Shown here: in pieces, positions 51,205 through 62,689 of the stretch
Position numbering within the stretch: position 1 is the first letter of the stretch
Layout of the letters: every line of letters starts with the position of its first letter
Source: Chlorophyllum brunneum
Lineage: Eukaryota; Basidiomycota; Agaricomycetes; Agaricales; Agaricaceae
Reading direction: 5' to 3'
Length of the DNA: 64,000 bases
Assembly (NCBI GenBank): GCA_963576785.1
Contig: OY756150.1
Coordinates: forward strand, 1,116,001-1,180,000
Notes under the pieces: generated by a model
Database searches by the model: none
Told to the model about the DNA's origin: nothing
The model's input: the letters and a program-made list of their open reading frames with translations, nothing else
Program-made: the position numbers and the translations under genes

Positions 51205-54200
51205 TCAAGGTCCGTCAACCATCTGAGGGAGGCTCATTTTTGAAGGTGGGGGTAATGTCACAGGAGAGCTCGTAGCTGCACTCGCGTTTGGGCTGGATAA
51301 CAAAGACGTAGCGGGTGCAGGTACTCCAAGACCAGCGATTGCCTTGGGCTCCTCCAGCACTCTGTCCTTCGCCTTGTCTACTTCTCTCTCCCTCTCCCCT
51401 CCCTCAGTACCACCCGTAACACCATTGGCACTCCTCGCTGAAGGAGAAGTAAAGGGGTCTCTCCTTTCAGATCCGACTGGCGTCCCAGCTCTCCCAGGTC
51501 CCGCAAGGACAATCCTTGGGCTTACGAGGGGTTGATTAATCGAATTCTTTCCAATTTGACCAACCGGTGATACAGCTCGCAGCTTGGATCCGACCGAAGA
51601 CGTCCTCCCAGTTACACCTGACGATCCTGCTGGTCCAATTGGTCCCGAGGTCATAGCACTGGGACCCGGGGGCGGCGGAGGTGGAGGTCCGAATTTCACA
51701 GTTCCTGGTGATCTCTGTCTTGGTAGCCTTGGACTTGGGCTCTGCATTACACCACAGCCATTGCTGTTCCCCCTTCCATCCGGGTTGGTTATTCCGCCAA
51801 TGCCGCCTAATGATCCCAAGTCCCTTTCGCTTTCCCGCTCATGTAGTAGTGTGGGGCTCTGCGGTGGAGGTAATCTTCGGGGGGGCGACATTGCGGAGCC
51901 GTCCCTGTTTCCACTACTCGTCGATGAGGGGACTGAGGGAGGAGGTCCAGCTGAAGGTGTAGAGGGACCTGCGGTGGGAGGCACACTGCGACTTATACTT
52001 GAAAACCTGTGTTCCGGCGACCTAATATGTCCATCATATCCTGATGGAACTGAATAAGGTTTGAGTTGAGATCAAGGAATGTTACTTACCCCGGGGAGAC
52101 GAAGTTCCATTCATAGATGTAGCTTGCATAGTCTGCGTCGAGGCCATGGCAAAAGGTGTTGGGATCGGCCTGTCACTCTCCAAGAGCGACGGCGGAGGCC
52201 CCACGATCGTAGGTCCTTGACTTTGAGACTGGGATTGAGGCTGAGATGACGGCCCAGGTACCGGCGATGACTTCCTTGAAATCCTCGCTCTCTCCTTCTC
52301 TCGATCCCTCTCTCGATCCCTGAAGTCCATATCTCGACTCATGGAGTGATCGTCACGATGTGTAGGTGGTGGCCCATGTTTTGAAGAGAGATTGATAACT
52401 TCCGTTGGGTACTGTCCATGTCCTGAGCCTGGTCGGATCTCTCCATACTCTTTTGGTGCTCTTGGACTGTGCATCACAGATCCAGGCGGGGGAGGCCCTC
52501 CAGGGCCTGGTGGTGCATGGTGATGATGTACAACATGGTGGTGGTGTGCGCGAGGGTGATGGTGTCCCCCTACAATGTGGTGATGTTGGCCAGACATTCC
52601 ATGTACATGGGGGTGCATCGGAGGTGGAGGTGGCGGTCCAGAGACGGGGTTTCCAGGAGGTACTTGTCGGTGCTGTGCCATCATCTGCATATGTCGTTCT
52701 CTGTCCACGTCCATTAACATCCCATCCCGCTCTCTTTCTCTCTCTCTTAATTCCCTCTGCTTGTCTCTTTCTCTGTCAGCGATTTCTCTCTTTTCCTCCC
52801 TCTGCTCTCGGTCTCTCATCAGCCTCTCCCTCTCCTCTTCTTCCACCCCCATAGGATAATCTCGTCTCCGATCATCGCCTGCAACCCACTCTCCTTTCGG
52901 TCTTACCTGTCCTGGGCCAGGATAGCCACCAGACGCGAGAGGCGCAGGTCCGGCGCCAGGTGGTAGTCCTGGACCAATCCACCCGGAATGAGGCTGCTTC
53001 CCGTTTGCCACGCCGTTCATTGGCGAAGGCGACCTTCGTCCATGGTGGCTAGGTGGCCCAGCCATTGGAGGACCAGGCGGCGGCACTCCCTCAGGATACG
53101 TCCCGCCATTCACCTGCGATCCATAGTAGTGATGTGGAGGTACAGAATGTGGTATAGCGCCTATCATATCATCCATTGGATACATGCCCGGCACGGGGGG
53201 TCCTCCGTGAGGTGGTGGATGACCATGTCCAGGGGGCGGTGGTGGTACTCTCCCACCACCCTGATTCGAATAAGAGTAGGCTAATGGGGGCTGCACTTGG
53301 TGTGCGAAGGGAGGTGCGTGTTGTGGCGGTATTCGACCTGGCGGAACCACAGAGTTCCCGGTATGATCTGAATATGCGTCATAGCCAGGAAATCCCAATG
53401 GTGGTGCAATTTGCGCTGGGAAGCCAATAACCGGATTGCCGCGAAAATCATAACCTCGGCGATTGGAAAAGAAGACCTCAAGATCTGCGTTAATCTCGCT
53501 TGCCGTAAGACCTGTAAGCTCGGGGTAGACGCCTTGTTTTGGTGTTGATTGGGAGTTGCGAGGTTTTTGTTTGTCTGCAAGTGGAAAAGATTTCACGATT
53601 CTACGTAGAGAGGGCGCAGGAGGTACTTCGGAGGGTGGCATAGGTACACGTCGGACTAAAAACAAGATATAAACAAGACTGAATAACTCATAGTAATGAG
53701 AAAGATACACACTCGGTTGGGGTCTTTCGACAGCTCTTCGTTCTCTTTCTAGTCGCCGTCTCTTTCTGCTCGTCTCTGCAATCATATCTGTTTGCAGTTC
53801 ATCACGAGCGAGCTGGCAGGATGGTATTCAGATTTTATTCACAAAGTCAAGGACAAACATACCTTCCACCAGCTCCATGTCGAGTCCTCATTTGTGCGCC
53901 TTTTCTTCGAGATATTCGCAAGCTCGTATTCCCGTTTCCTGGAAGCCAACTCTAGGCGCTTGTCGCGACGCTTTAGAAGCTCTTTCTGTATGTGTATGAG
54001 TTCTGGATGTGACCCTACGGAGGATGAAACGACGCCAACGTCAGTGCTGAGGTTCATGATCAATCCGGCTGAAACTCTCACCTTCATTGACAAGTTTCTC
54101 TTCCCAAGCTAATCCTTCCATCTTCTCGACATAAACCCGTTCTCTCAGCAGCGCAAACTTGAGCTCAATGGTCGCAAGTACATCCAAGGCTTCGGCCCTA

Positions 54201-55903
54201 TGCGCAGGCTGCAAGTCACTTTCCAATTCCACCTCTAGATCATCATCTGGCGATGGTTCCTCAGCCTCAGCCTCGACCTCGTTCTCGACCTCAGCCTCTT
54301 GTTCTTGTTCATTCTCAAGTTCATCCGCATCTGCTTCTAGGGATGGCTGGTGGTCTCCGTCACCTTCCACTTCGGGAGGATCAACATCCATGTCCGGGGG
54401 TGCAGGAGCGTGTTTGGTGGATTTGTCCTTCTTTTCCATTTTCACGCCGGCTGGCGTATCGTCACGGACTTCGTCCTTGGGTTTGGTGGCCTTCTTCTTT
54501 GGAGGCTCTATTACATCTTGAATAGCCGCTGGGTCAGGAGAATTCAGTCGAGATGAGGTGGAGGTTCCGGGAGAGGGTGGATCGATGACTTCAGAGCCTG
54601 CCATGATGGACGAAGCAGCGGCAGCGGCGGCGATGGGCGCAATAGCCTCCACCAGAGGCCCGGTGTGATCAACGACGCGAATCGGAGCTTTGGGCGGCGA
54701 AGCTGCAGCCTTGAGCGTTGCGCTACTGATGATGGTCGGGGTACAGTCCTCGACCCCCGGAATGGTCCCGGATGGATTGTCAACGGGGGGGTCCACAACG
54801 TTACCATCGCCATCGCCATCACCTTCTTCTTTCTCGTTGTCGTTCTCGCTGCCTTCTTCACCCTCCGTGACCTCTTCGTCTGAATCTTTTGACGAAGCGG
54901 AGTCATCCTCTGGGTCAGACCAGCGCGGCCCGGGGGCATATGCCCCAGCGTATTTCCGGGCCACTTTTTGCCTCCTGGATGGCCACCCCCCCCTTGGTCT
55001 CGCGATTTGTATTGCCTCCTTCCTCTTTCCTCGGCGCTGGTCCCCGTCCGACTCGCTTTGAGTCTGTTCCCCAAAGTCAGTTCCAGGTATACTGCGCAAC
55101 TCTTGTAGGTGGTAGACACTTACATTTTTCTCCTCCTCGCTCTCAGCCTCCTCACTTTCCGCCTCCTCTTCCTCCTGATCACTACCCCCGTCTGAACCAG
55201 ACGCAGCGTTGTGCGGTGAAGCAACGCTACCATTGAGTGCATTGCCAGATCCATGAGACATGTACACATCCCTAGCATCGTCGATATCACCATCCTCATT
55301 ACGGCTAACAAGCCTCCTCCCCCTCGGTTTCCTGACTGACGATGTGGATGCGGGGTGATTTACACCTGCACTTCCATCCTCATCCCCTTCCTCTCCCTCT
55401 TCTTCTTCCTCTTTCATAGCTTCCGGAGGACCCGAGACCTCCTCTTCCTCCTCTTCCTCGTGTGCATTGCTCGCCTTGCTCTCTGCCCACCCCCACATGG
55501 GTGCGGGGACGAGACTACTTCTCTTCTTCCGTCCTCCCCCTCTCTTCCCACCGGTGGATGAAGCTTTCTGGGTAGCACGTCTGGACGCGCTCCCTGATGT
55601 GCCAGTAGAAGCACCGCCGCCTACCGAGGTACCCCCAGCAGACTCATCGTCACCTGTCGCGGGACGACCACCATCGGATGCATTCGGGGCATTGGTCCGC
55701 TTTTCAGCACCATCTTGCTCCTCTTCCGTGAGTTCTGAAAGCTCTGAGTCACTCCCTAGGCCATGAGGGGGTGCGGGCTGTTTATTGTTGGTGTGTGCTG
55801 CCTGTGATTTGTGCGTGGTTGATCCCTTTGCTCTCGGGGGAGGTGGAGAGGGCGTTGGGGATGGACTACTAAGAGAGTCGAGAGAGATTGAGGAGGCCGG
55901 CAT
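51205..55903 (-). CDS. Sds3-family chromatin protein, very long
   Basis: Sds3/Dep1-type subunits belong to the Sin3-Rpd3L histone deacetylase complex and help dimerise it in the nucleus. The Sds3 domain is clear in the middle: RAEALDVLATIELKFALLRE, RVYVEKMEGLAWEEKLVNEG, then SHPELIHIQKELLKRRDKRL, ELASRKREYELANISKK across an intron. It is followed by RKRRRLERERRAVERPQP and PELTGLTASEINADLEVFF. About 600 residues precede it: acidic, Ser-rich and with basic nuclear signals (GGGRKKRSS). About 600 follow: Pro/Gly/His-rich with an Arg/Glu helix (ERERDKQRELREREREREGM-like, near 52740) and polyhistidine runs. The total of about 1,450 residues is several times that of yeast Sds3. Two introns (about 55060-55119 and 53655-53711) can be read through in frame. 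Start at the ATG MPASSISLDSLSS. The domain call is secure; complex membership is inferred from family. Confidence 0.85.
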
Positions 55904-56130
55904 CGTTGGCGACGACGGCGAAGGCGTTTACTATGGCAGCAGAGGAATTGTGTGATGGGAGGGTTGAGAGGTGGTGCGTGCGCGAGAAAGACACCGATTA
56001 AGCCCGTTTCCTTTTTTGGTGCACCAAAATATTTGTATTTCTATCTAATCTTATCTACCTCAAGTGACATGGATATTATTGGTGAGGGCACTATATCATA
56101 TGGTGAATGGCGATAGTCGCAGAAATACCA
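55904..56130. promoter_or_regulatory. Upstream flank of the Sds3-family gene
   Basis: Noncoding flank upstream of the minus-strand Sds3-family start, ending at a poly-C tract. No specific element identified. Confidence 0.35.
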
Positions 56131-56146
56131 CCCCCCCCCCCCCCCC
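56131..56146. repeat. 16-nt poly-C tract
   Basis: Sixteen consecutive C residues on the plus strand. The copy of the DIM1 3' end begins at the very next base. Confidence 0.9.
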
Positions 56147-56440
56147 GTATACTCAATATGGATCATTGTAGACTATTCGACAAGGTACAGGTACTAGACT
56201 CGGGTCTCCTTTACCTGTCAGTTGTTTGGAATGAGTGGCTGAATGTGATTTGTTTCGTGCTCATTAAATTGGAAGTGGAACAAATACTCGTAAGCTCCTA
56301 AACAGTATGTTCATATTTTACCCGGACCAGTATTTAAGGTTCTCTTCGACCCATCGGACAACTAGACTGGGTGGACCTGGACTCCCAGCAAGGCAACGGC
56401 GACACATTGGATTAGCTGCACAAGCGACATCACTAACCGG
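56147..56440 (+). pseudogene. Duplicated DIM1 3' end (partial intron, last exon, 3' flank)
   Basis: This block matches 60134-60480, the 3' end of the DIM1 gene, in the same orientation. It holds the last ~25 bases of the final intron with its AG, the complete 26-nt last exon (56172-56197, identical to 60159-60184, coding DYSTRYRY and the stop), and about 240 bases of diverged 3' flank. The intact gene has about 75 extra bases in the flank (about 60210-60288). No upstream DIM1 exons are found here, so this is a non-coding fragment. Confidence 0.88.
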
Positions 56441-56782
56441 CCTCTCTACCACAACTCGCCGCAATGTCCACATAGCATCAACGAAACTTTGCTATGTCTC
56501 CAAACCCCGTGTATCCGGGATCAGCTGAGAGTCTCTGGCAAGTTTGCAGTATCCTCCCATCCCACTCACTCGCTTTTCCAATCCCGCAGTACCACGCCGC
56601 TTACCCAAGCCTACCCAACGGTGCACAGCGATGTTTCTATATTAACATACTCTGATATGTAGTCCATGTTGTCGTAGATAATACCCTGTCGGCGTACATT
56701 TGCTGTGTATGAAGAATCATTCTTGTGGAGAAGATCATCCGAACGACAGCAAAGAGGCTAAACAACGCATTCATTCAGTTCT
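56441..56782. other. Spacer between DIM1 fragment and DUF6533-like gene
   Basis: About 340 bases with no supported gene. It should hold the 3' UTR of the minus-strand DUF6533-like gene. Confidence 0.45.
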
Positions 56783-58095
56783 TCAGCTACTAAACAAGCG
56801 TGTTAAACTCACGATGGCATCAAAAGTACATAATTCTCCTGCAACTGGGTCAGCACACTGTCCATGCAGACGAGAGAATCCAGGTAACCCACAGACAGGA
56901 TAATCACACCCATGCAGAGAGCCGTGAATGCTTTTCAACGCTTGAGTATTAAGGTGCGCACTTGCGGAAGGGACCTGCCACACTGATAGGTATAGAACAG
57001 CACACCTAGGATAGAAAGTGAGAAAACATTGCAGAAAATCCCAACTAATAATATCTTCACGGTGCACTTGGGTCTTTCCCCCCAGATAAGTCTTCGCACC
57101 AACATATAAGGGAACTGGCCACTTGCACGTCTTCAAAGCTGGGATCAAAGCCAATACGAGCACTGCTACCACTGAATCAGATCGAACATTATTTCATAAG
57201 GTGGAGCTGGCTTACCGAAATCGGGAAACAAATTAATAAAATACGCCACCAACCACCCATTCTTAACACGGGAGCTGAAAATACAGCCTGAAAAAGATGG
57301 CAGGGTGTCGAAAGCATCTTTGGCAGGGAACTTGAGCTCTCCCAAAAATTAAGAGGGAAGGGAAGGCTAGGCTCACAGTCATGCAAGATAAAGTGCATAA
57401 AGGCATAATATGATTGAATGATCGTCGTCCCAAGGAACATGACCAGCAGTCCAATCAGGATTCTCTTACCATTCCCCAACATCACCCACAGGCGCAGGCC
57501 AAGAATCGCTTAGTATTTGGAGAAATATCAACAGACATCAGACCAACCAAGAAGTGAGATGGCCTACTTTCAGAAAGGAGTACTTCAATGAGGGATAAGG
57601 CTGTGGTATTCGAATTAGTACAATCAAAGAAAAGTCACCTCATCTCGTTCGAATATATCTCACCACCAACTGTTTCCGCTAGGGCCCGGCAGCTAATCGA
57701 CTGACCCGACCCAAAGTTGTCTACAACTTCTTTTTATCATTCAGCAGGCGTAATAGGCGGGGTTGATGGTAACAGACATACAGAACTGTTGTACCACTAA
57801 TGCCGGTATGGCAAGGTACCGATCTACCAGAAAGACACCTTTGATGAAGGTCCATCTTGATGCCCAGATGAGCTCCATTTCCAAGGATAGGTTGAGACAG
57901 TAGTCATAAATCTACAGGAAAGATATCTCAGCGAAAGCAATATTGAAGTTAGCAGAGCACTTGACCAACATATATGACTACCGCAATGGCTTCAGCAAAT
58001 TAGTGTCAGTTTTCCTTCTATCTTGCCGCGACAGAGGTTCGTACCGTTGACATACTAAGGTTGTGGACGCAGGTCAGTCTCCGGATAATCACCAT
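56783..58095 (-). CDS. DUF6533-like multi-pass membrane protein
   Basis: Orphan receptor-like family of Agaricomycetes, function unknown. The DUF6533 core is readable: IYDYCLNLSLEMELIWASRW followed by TFIKGVFLVDRYLAIPALVV, which matches the family pattern YDY..LT...E..LIW...W...K.LFL..RY. Spliced exons continue NFGSGQSISCRALAETV, ALSLIEVLLSE, TILGLRLWVMLGNGKRILIG, LLVMFLGTTIIQSYYAFMHF, CIFSSRVKNGWLVAYFINLF and VVAVLVLALIPALKT. The start is proposed at 58095 (MVIIRRLTCVHNL) but an alternative first exon is possible. The 3' part beyond residue 230 is unresolved: the frame runs open to a stop at 56783, but its sequence does not look like the expected last helices, so an intron or decay may be missed. 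It lies between the two copies of the DIM1 3' end. Confidence 0.6.
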
Positions 58096-59443
58096 GCAGA
58101 TGGATCGTTCTCGCCTTGTACAACCGGAGTTCATACAATCCCTCGGGTGGTTGCATGGCAAGGTCGGTCATCGGACGAGTCAGATGTACTACGCTCGGAA
58201 GGGGATCACCCCATATTAATTATCAAGGGTTTTTAAGAGCTCGGGTACATACCTCACGTAGGTGAATCTCTTGTTCTCATAACATCAACCGCAGAGTACT
58301 GCAATCATGTTCAATGTCCTCTCTTGGATTCTGATGGATATCAATATGCCATCAGGGCGTCAATGGATGCAAATGCATATGGTGTGTGATACCTTGCTTG
58401 TGACCCCGAACGGATTGTTTTGATCCTAGGACCTCTACCGGGACCATGTGGAACTTGAGAAAGTAATGGCAGACTGTGGTGTAAGGTCGAGGAGTCTACT
58501 GCATCAGGGCATCATGATGACATCGAAGGTGCACAGTTTTTGAATCCGGATCATTGAAGATTGAATATTGAAGTCCCGTCTCGAACGATGTATCAATAAA
58601 GACCATCGTATCCTTGTAGTTGCATATCTAGACCCGTATGAGGCGGCCCGCAGATCTACGTGACGATTTCCTGGTGTTCCGGCGTGCCCAAATAGATCTG
58701 TTCAGTACACAATACAATATATCGCTGGTGTCTGCTCCCAGCCTCCTCCCTTACTCAGTTGCGTGTTTTTCCTTTATAGGACTTCGACGATGAACCGAAT
58801 ACCTTGATGGTTGAATGAAAACTAATTAGAAACAGTGGGACGGGGCGAGGAGGTGATCAGGGGATAGAAGGACAGGACGGGTAATGTCGGGGTAGGCAGT
58901 GGACATAAGTGAAAGACCATCCAGGGCGATGAAATGAAAACTAATCATCGGACAGTGCCAGCTACCACTCGTCGCGGTGGAATATCTGATGAGCTGGAAA
59001 TCTCTGCGTTCATGGTGGGCAAACAACATAAGCCTCGGGCATACAACTGTTGCCGACCCTAATACATGCAGCCCCGTACGCGGAACAGTAGTAGGCAACA
59101 TTGATAGAATCCACTGCCCTGTGAAGATTGATCCGGGCGTTCAATCATCTCTGTTGGGATCTTATTCATGGTCGTTCGCCAAGAGATCTCCGCATCCAGC
59201 AGTATTTCACTTCGCATACCTTACCAGCCCAATCGCGATCTAAATTATTCCAGTCGTACCATCCACACGAGTAAACCGTTGACTGTCCTGGAAAATATCA
59301 TCACCTATCTAACTAGCCTCTGAGGGGAATTCGCTGAGGTTCAAGGCAGTCAAGGGCCTCTCAGTGACTCCCACGGTAATCATCAGATTATGTAAGTCCT
59401 ACAGCTGCAGGAGTCACCAGTACAGCACTTCAACTCACAAACC
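58096..59443. other. Intergenic upstream of DIM1
   Basis: About 1.3 kb between the divergent starts of the DUF6533-like gene (minus) and DIM1 (plus). Two opposed open stretches near 58826-59243 (about 90 codons each) lack domains. No other feature seen. Confidence 0.45.
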
Positions 59444-60184
59444 ATGTCCTACTTCCTCCCCCATCTCCCCTCTGGCTGGCACGTCGACGAAGCAATCAAA
59501 TCCGAAGAAGACCGCGTAGTCGTCATTCGCTTTGGCCACGACTGGGATAGCCAATGCATGACAATGGACGAAACCTTATATTCCGTCGCAGAGAAGGTCC
59601 AGAATTTCGCTGTCATCTACTTGGTAGATATCACAGAAGTTCCTGACTTTAACAAGGTATGTCTTTATACTTGTTGTTTTCTCAGTGCTGATGGGGATGT
59701 AAATGTGTGTGCACAGATGTACGAGTTGTATGATCCTTGTACCGTCATGTTCTTCTATAGGTACGGTCATTCCTCCCTCCTGGACTTTTCTCAATCAACG
59801 AAACTAATATATGCGACCTGTACTCTAGAAATAAGCACATCATGATCGATCTTGGTACCGGAAATAACAATAAGATGTACGTCTATCCTCTTACTCCCTT
59901 TGCCACCCGATGTTGACCTTTTGACATCTTCACCACGTTCATGTCGATAGTAATTGGGCAATGGATAGTAAACAGGAGGTACATCTCTCTCTATCCTTTC
60001 TGCCTACGCCTGTTCAATGAATGTCGTTAAACAGCTAATTGATATCATCGAAACCGTCTACCGTGGTGCTTCCAAGGGACGTGGCTTGGTCGTCTCTCCC
60101 AAAGGTTCGTAGCTACATTCGTCTCATTCCCTCGTATACTCAATATGGACCGTTGTAGACTATTCGACAAGGTACAGGTACTAG
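59444..60184 (+). CDS. DIM1: U5 snRNP thioredoxin-like protein DIM1 (TXNL4A)
   Basis: Small thioredoxin-fold subunit of the U5 and U4/U6.U5 snRNPs (yeast Dib1, human 15 kDa U5 protein), needed for spliceosome activation. Exons 59444-59656, 59717-59760, 59829-59876, 59951-59978, 60035-60104 and 60159-60184 sum to 142 aa, exactly the family length. Sequence runs MSYFLPHLPSGWHVDEAIKS, VVIRFGHDWDSQCMTMDETL, NFAVIYLVDITEVPDFNK, MYELYDPCTVMFFYRNKHIM, LGTGNNNKINWAMDSKQE, LIDIIETVYRGASKGRGLVV and ends SPKDYSTRYRY. One of the most conserved eukaryotic proteins, so the model is secure. The thioredoxin CxxC is absent, as is normal for the family. Its last exon and 3' flank are duplicated at 56147-56440. 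Confidence 0.97.
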
Positions 60185-60480
60185 ACTTGGGTCTCCTTTA
60201 CCTGTCAGTCGTTCGCTACTTCTCTCGGCCCTAAACACGACGTGTCGATGTGAGTGGGCTCTCGCACTAGTGACTAGTTTGTTCTTTTGGAATGCATATC
60301 TGAATGTGATTTGTTTCGTGCTCATTGATCTGAAAGTAGAACAAATGCTCGTAAGCTCTTGGGCGATAAGTTCATATTTATCTCAACTGGTATTTCGTTT
60401 CGATCCATCAGACAGGTGGGCCCGGACTTCCAGCGGCAACGACACACTGGATTAATTGCACAAGCGACATCACTAACCAG
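60134..60480 (+). repeat. Source copy of the duplicated DIM1 3' segment
   Basis: Direct repeat of 56147-56440, about 3.7 kb apart. It covers the end of the last DIM1 intron, the last exon and about 300 bases downstream. Compared with the other copy it contains an extra block of about 75 bases roughly between 60210 and 60288. Confidence 0.85.
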
Positions 60481-60639
60481 TCTCACCCCACATCATCTTC
60501 CAGCCATATGCAAAGGACCAGTGTATTGATGACAATAAATATGATAAAAGCAAAATCCCCTTCTCCACTCTACGCAAAGGTATGTGTGTACGTATAAGCA
60601 AGCATTCCAAACCACGAAAAGAAACACCATAAAAAGAAC
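60481..60639. other. Convergent spacer DIM1 / RTF1
   Basis: Short 3' region between the DIM1 downstream repeat and the RTF1 stop. It should hold the RTF1 3' UTR. Confidence 0.45.
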
Positions 60640-62689
60640 CTAGAAATCCCCGAGATCAACGTCAACCGCATCAATAACAGACGCCTCGAACGTCTTAGTA
60701 CCACCATTCGCCCTTCCAGATAACGCAGAAGGCGGTAGTGGTGACACTCCAACAGGTTGAGGTGTTCCACCCGGTGTTCCCGGTCTAACACAACCCAAAG
60801 AGTCAACAGATAGAACAATAAACCAAAAGGACAAAGACAAACCTCGACGTTGTGGGCGTAGCCGAATTAAACATCCTCGGCACAGTCTTCAATCTCGCAC
60901 TCGGATCAAGTATCGTTACAGGAGTTCCAGCAGCAGCCAACTTTCTTTCCCTCCTCTTTCTTTCCGATTCAGCCAACTCTGCCTTTCTCACTGCTTCCAT
61001 ATTCGCTTTTCTATTCCTCTCATTGACTTTAGCTAATAGATCTGTGGGTTCTTCGGAATGACGAGATCGTGCTGGAGCGAGTGTAGCTAGTTGAGCATCG
61101 ATTTGTTCGACTTCTTCGAGCTCGTTGCGTCGAAGGGCGAGTGCGCGTGCAGCGTTGAGTCGTGAACGTTCGAATGTAGTTACTCCTGCGGACTTGTTGC
61201 CAGATTGGAGTTGCGATTTACGCGCGAGCATGGCGCTGATGTCACTCTGTAGGGTTATTGGAATATGAGATAAGGATAATAATGTGAGTCGACCGGTATG
61301 GTGTACCTCTGTGACAGGTTGTGTTGGCAGTTTATGTAGCTGTACGGTCTTGTGTTCGATATCGCGCCTTGTTGGTAATTTTACTTCCTCAGTGCCACAA
61401 GTTCGCTTCCAACGTTCAAACTCTTTCTGAACCGAGGTTCATTAACATAATTCCGTGTGTCCTGGTGGTCGTGGCCAACGTACCGACGTGAAAGCGCCAT
61501 TGGAAACCTTGTCCATTGGAAAGACACGTATAGATTTGCCGTGCTTGAGTTCGAGAGCTTGATTGATCATTTTTTCATTAATCTTGTAGGGCTTGACAAA
61601 GTCGGCGGCAAGATCTTGGAAAACAGGAATGGGATGAGATGGGCAGATGAGGTTTATTAAACGCGCACTGTGTATTTCACAAATCCGGTATACGGGTCCC
61701 TCTGGTTCTTGCCCAATCAGATACCGCACCCATGCACCTATGATCCTATGAGCAAGGTGATAGATGATCAGATAGGAGGCAAGCGAACCTTTGACATAAT
61801 CTTCAAACCAAGGTGCAAGTGCGTGTTTAGCCAACAAGTCTCTTGTTAACCGACATTTCTCGAGGTCCTCGAGCCTAATGGGTTGGAGTTCTGACGAAGG
61901 TTTGTTGAAGATCCGCCCGACCTTTTCTTCTTCTTGCTCGAACTTGGTGATTTGACCGTCCTCTGATTCACCGTCCGAGATCTCCATATCCATAGGTGAT
62001 GACGAGCGGTCTCGTTTTGGTGATGAGTGCTGAAGGCCAGGATGGTAAGCGCATGGTTAATGGATGTGTTACTGGAGCATACCCGTTTCCTCTCGTCCTT
62101 GGCTTTCCGCTTCGCCTTGAGCTCTGCGAGTTTACTCGACTTCTCCTTCGTCGCGCCTCTCGCTGTATGCTGGCCTATAGAATGATTTCAGAATCCGTCC
62201 GGAGGGGGAAAGGGCGCCTCACGTTTAGCAGCCTTTGCGACACTTTCCTCGCCCCCACCACCTCGCTGTTGCTGTACCATCTGCGAAAGCAACCGTTTAT
62301 CCAACAACTGTTGCTTCTCTTCCAGGCGCTGCGAGATAATATCTTCCCTCTCTACTTCTGGCATCTGCAGAAGCCTATTTGCGAGAGGAATTGGGTTAGA
62401 CGTTGCAGCCAGTGTCGAATTCAGACACGCACTGTTGCCTATCATATTCATCTTTATATTTCCCGTCTAGGGGGTATGGATCCGTTTCCCCGACCTCGTT
62501 TTCCGGGATATTCTCTGAGTCGCTTGTGGCCAATGGGCTGTACGCAAGGGTCAGTTACGCTGGATATAGGATCAAGCAGAGAGCTCACTCCTCCTTGCGT
62601 CGTTTGTTGGACTTGGAGACATGAGACTTTTTGCGTTTCTTCTCCCCGGCACCTGCAAGCTCGAGAATTTCGTCGTCAAGGTCTGACAT
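60640..62689 (-). CDS. RTF1: RTF1, Paf1-complex Plus3 protein
   Basis: Subunit or partner of the Paf1 elongation complex that binds Spt5 through its Plus3 domain and promotes H2B ubiquitylation. Spliced order: acidic N-terminus MSDLDDEILELAGAG; basic KKRKKSHVSKSNKRRKE; the conserved TDPYPLDGKYKDEYDRQQ; a helical charged region (LQMPEVEREDIISQRLEEKQ, KLAELKAKRKAKDERKR); the Plus3 domain (LEDLEKCRLTRDLLAKHALA, PWFEDYVKG, YRICEIHSARL, YKINEKMINQALELKHGKSI, RVFPMDKVSNGAFTS); and a C-terminal helix rich in Lys/Arg/Glu (MLARKSQLQSGNKSAG, AKVNERNRKANMEAVRKAEL). It ends SVIDAVDVDLGDF. Length is near 550 residues, about nine exons. Start codon lies 118 bases from the divergent Hikeshi-like gene. The model is intact. 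Confidence 0.92.

Noticed and set aside
54159..54521. Ser-rich plus-strand open frame
   Set aside because: Exact antisense of the Glu/Asp-rich part of the Sds3-family gene; serine runs are the mirror of acidic codons.
56172..56197. A second functional DIM1 gene at 56 kb
   Set aside because: Only the last exon and flanks are present; none of the five upstream exons can be found before the poly-C tract.
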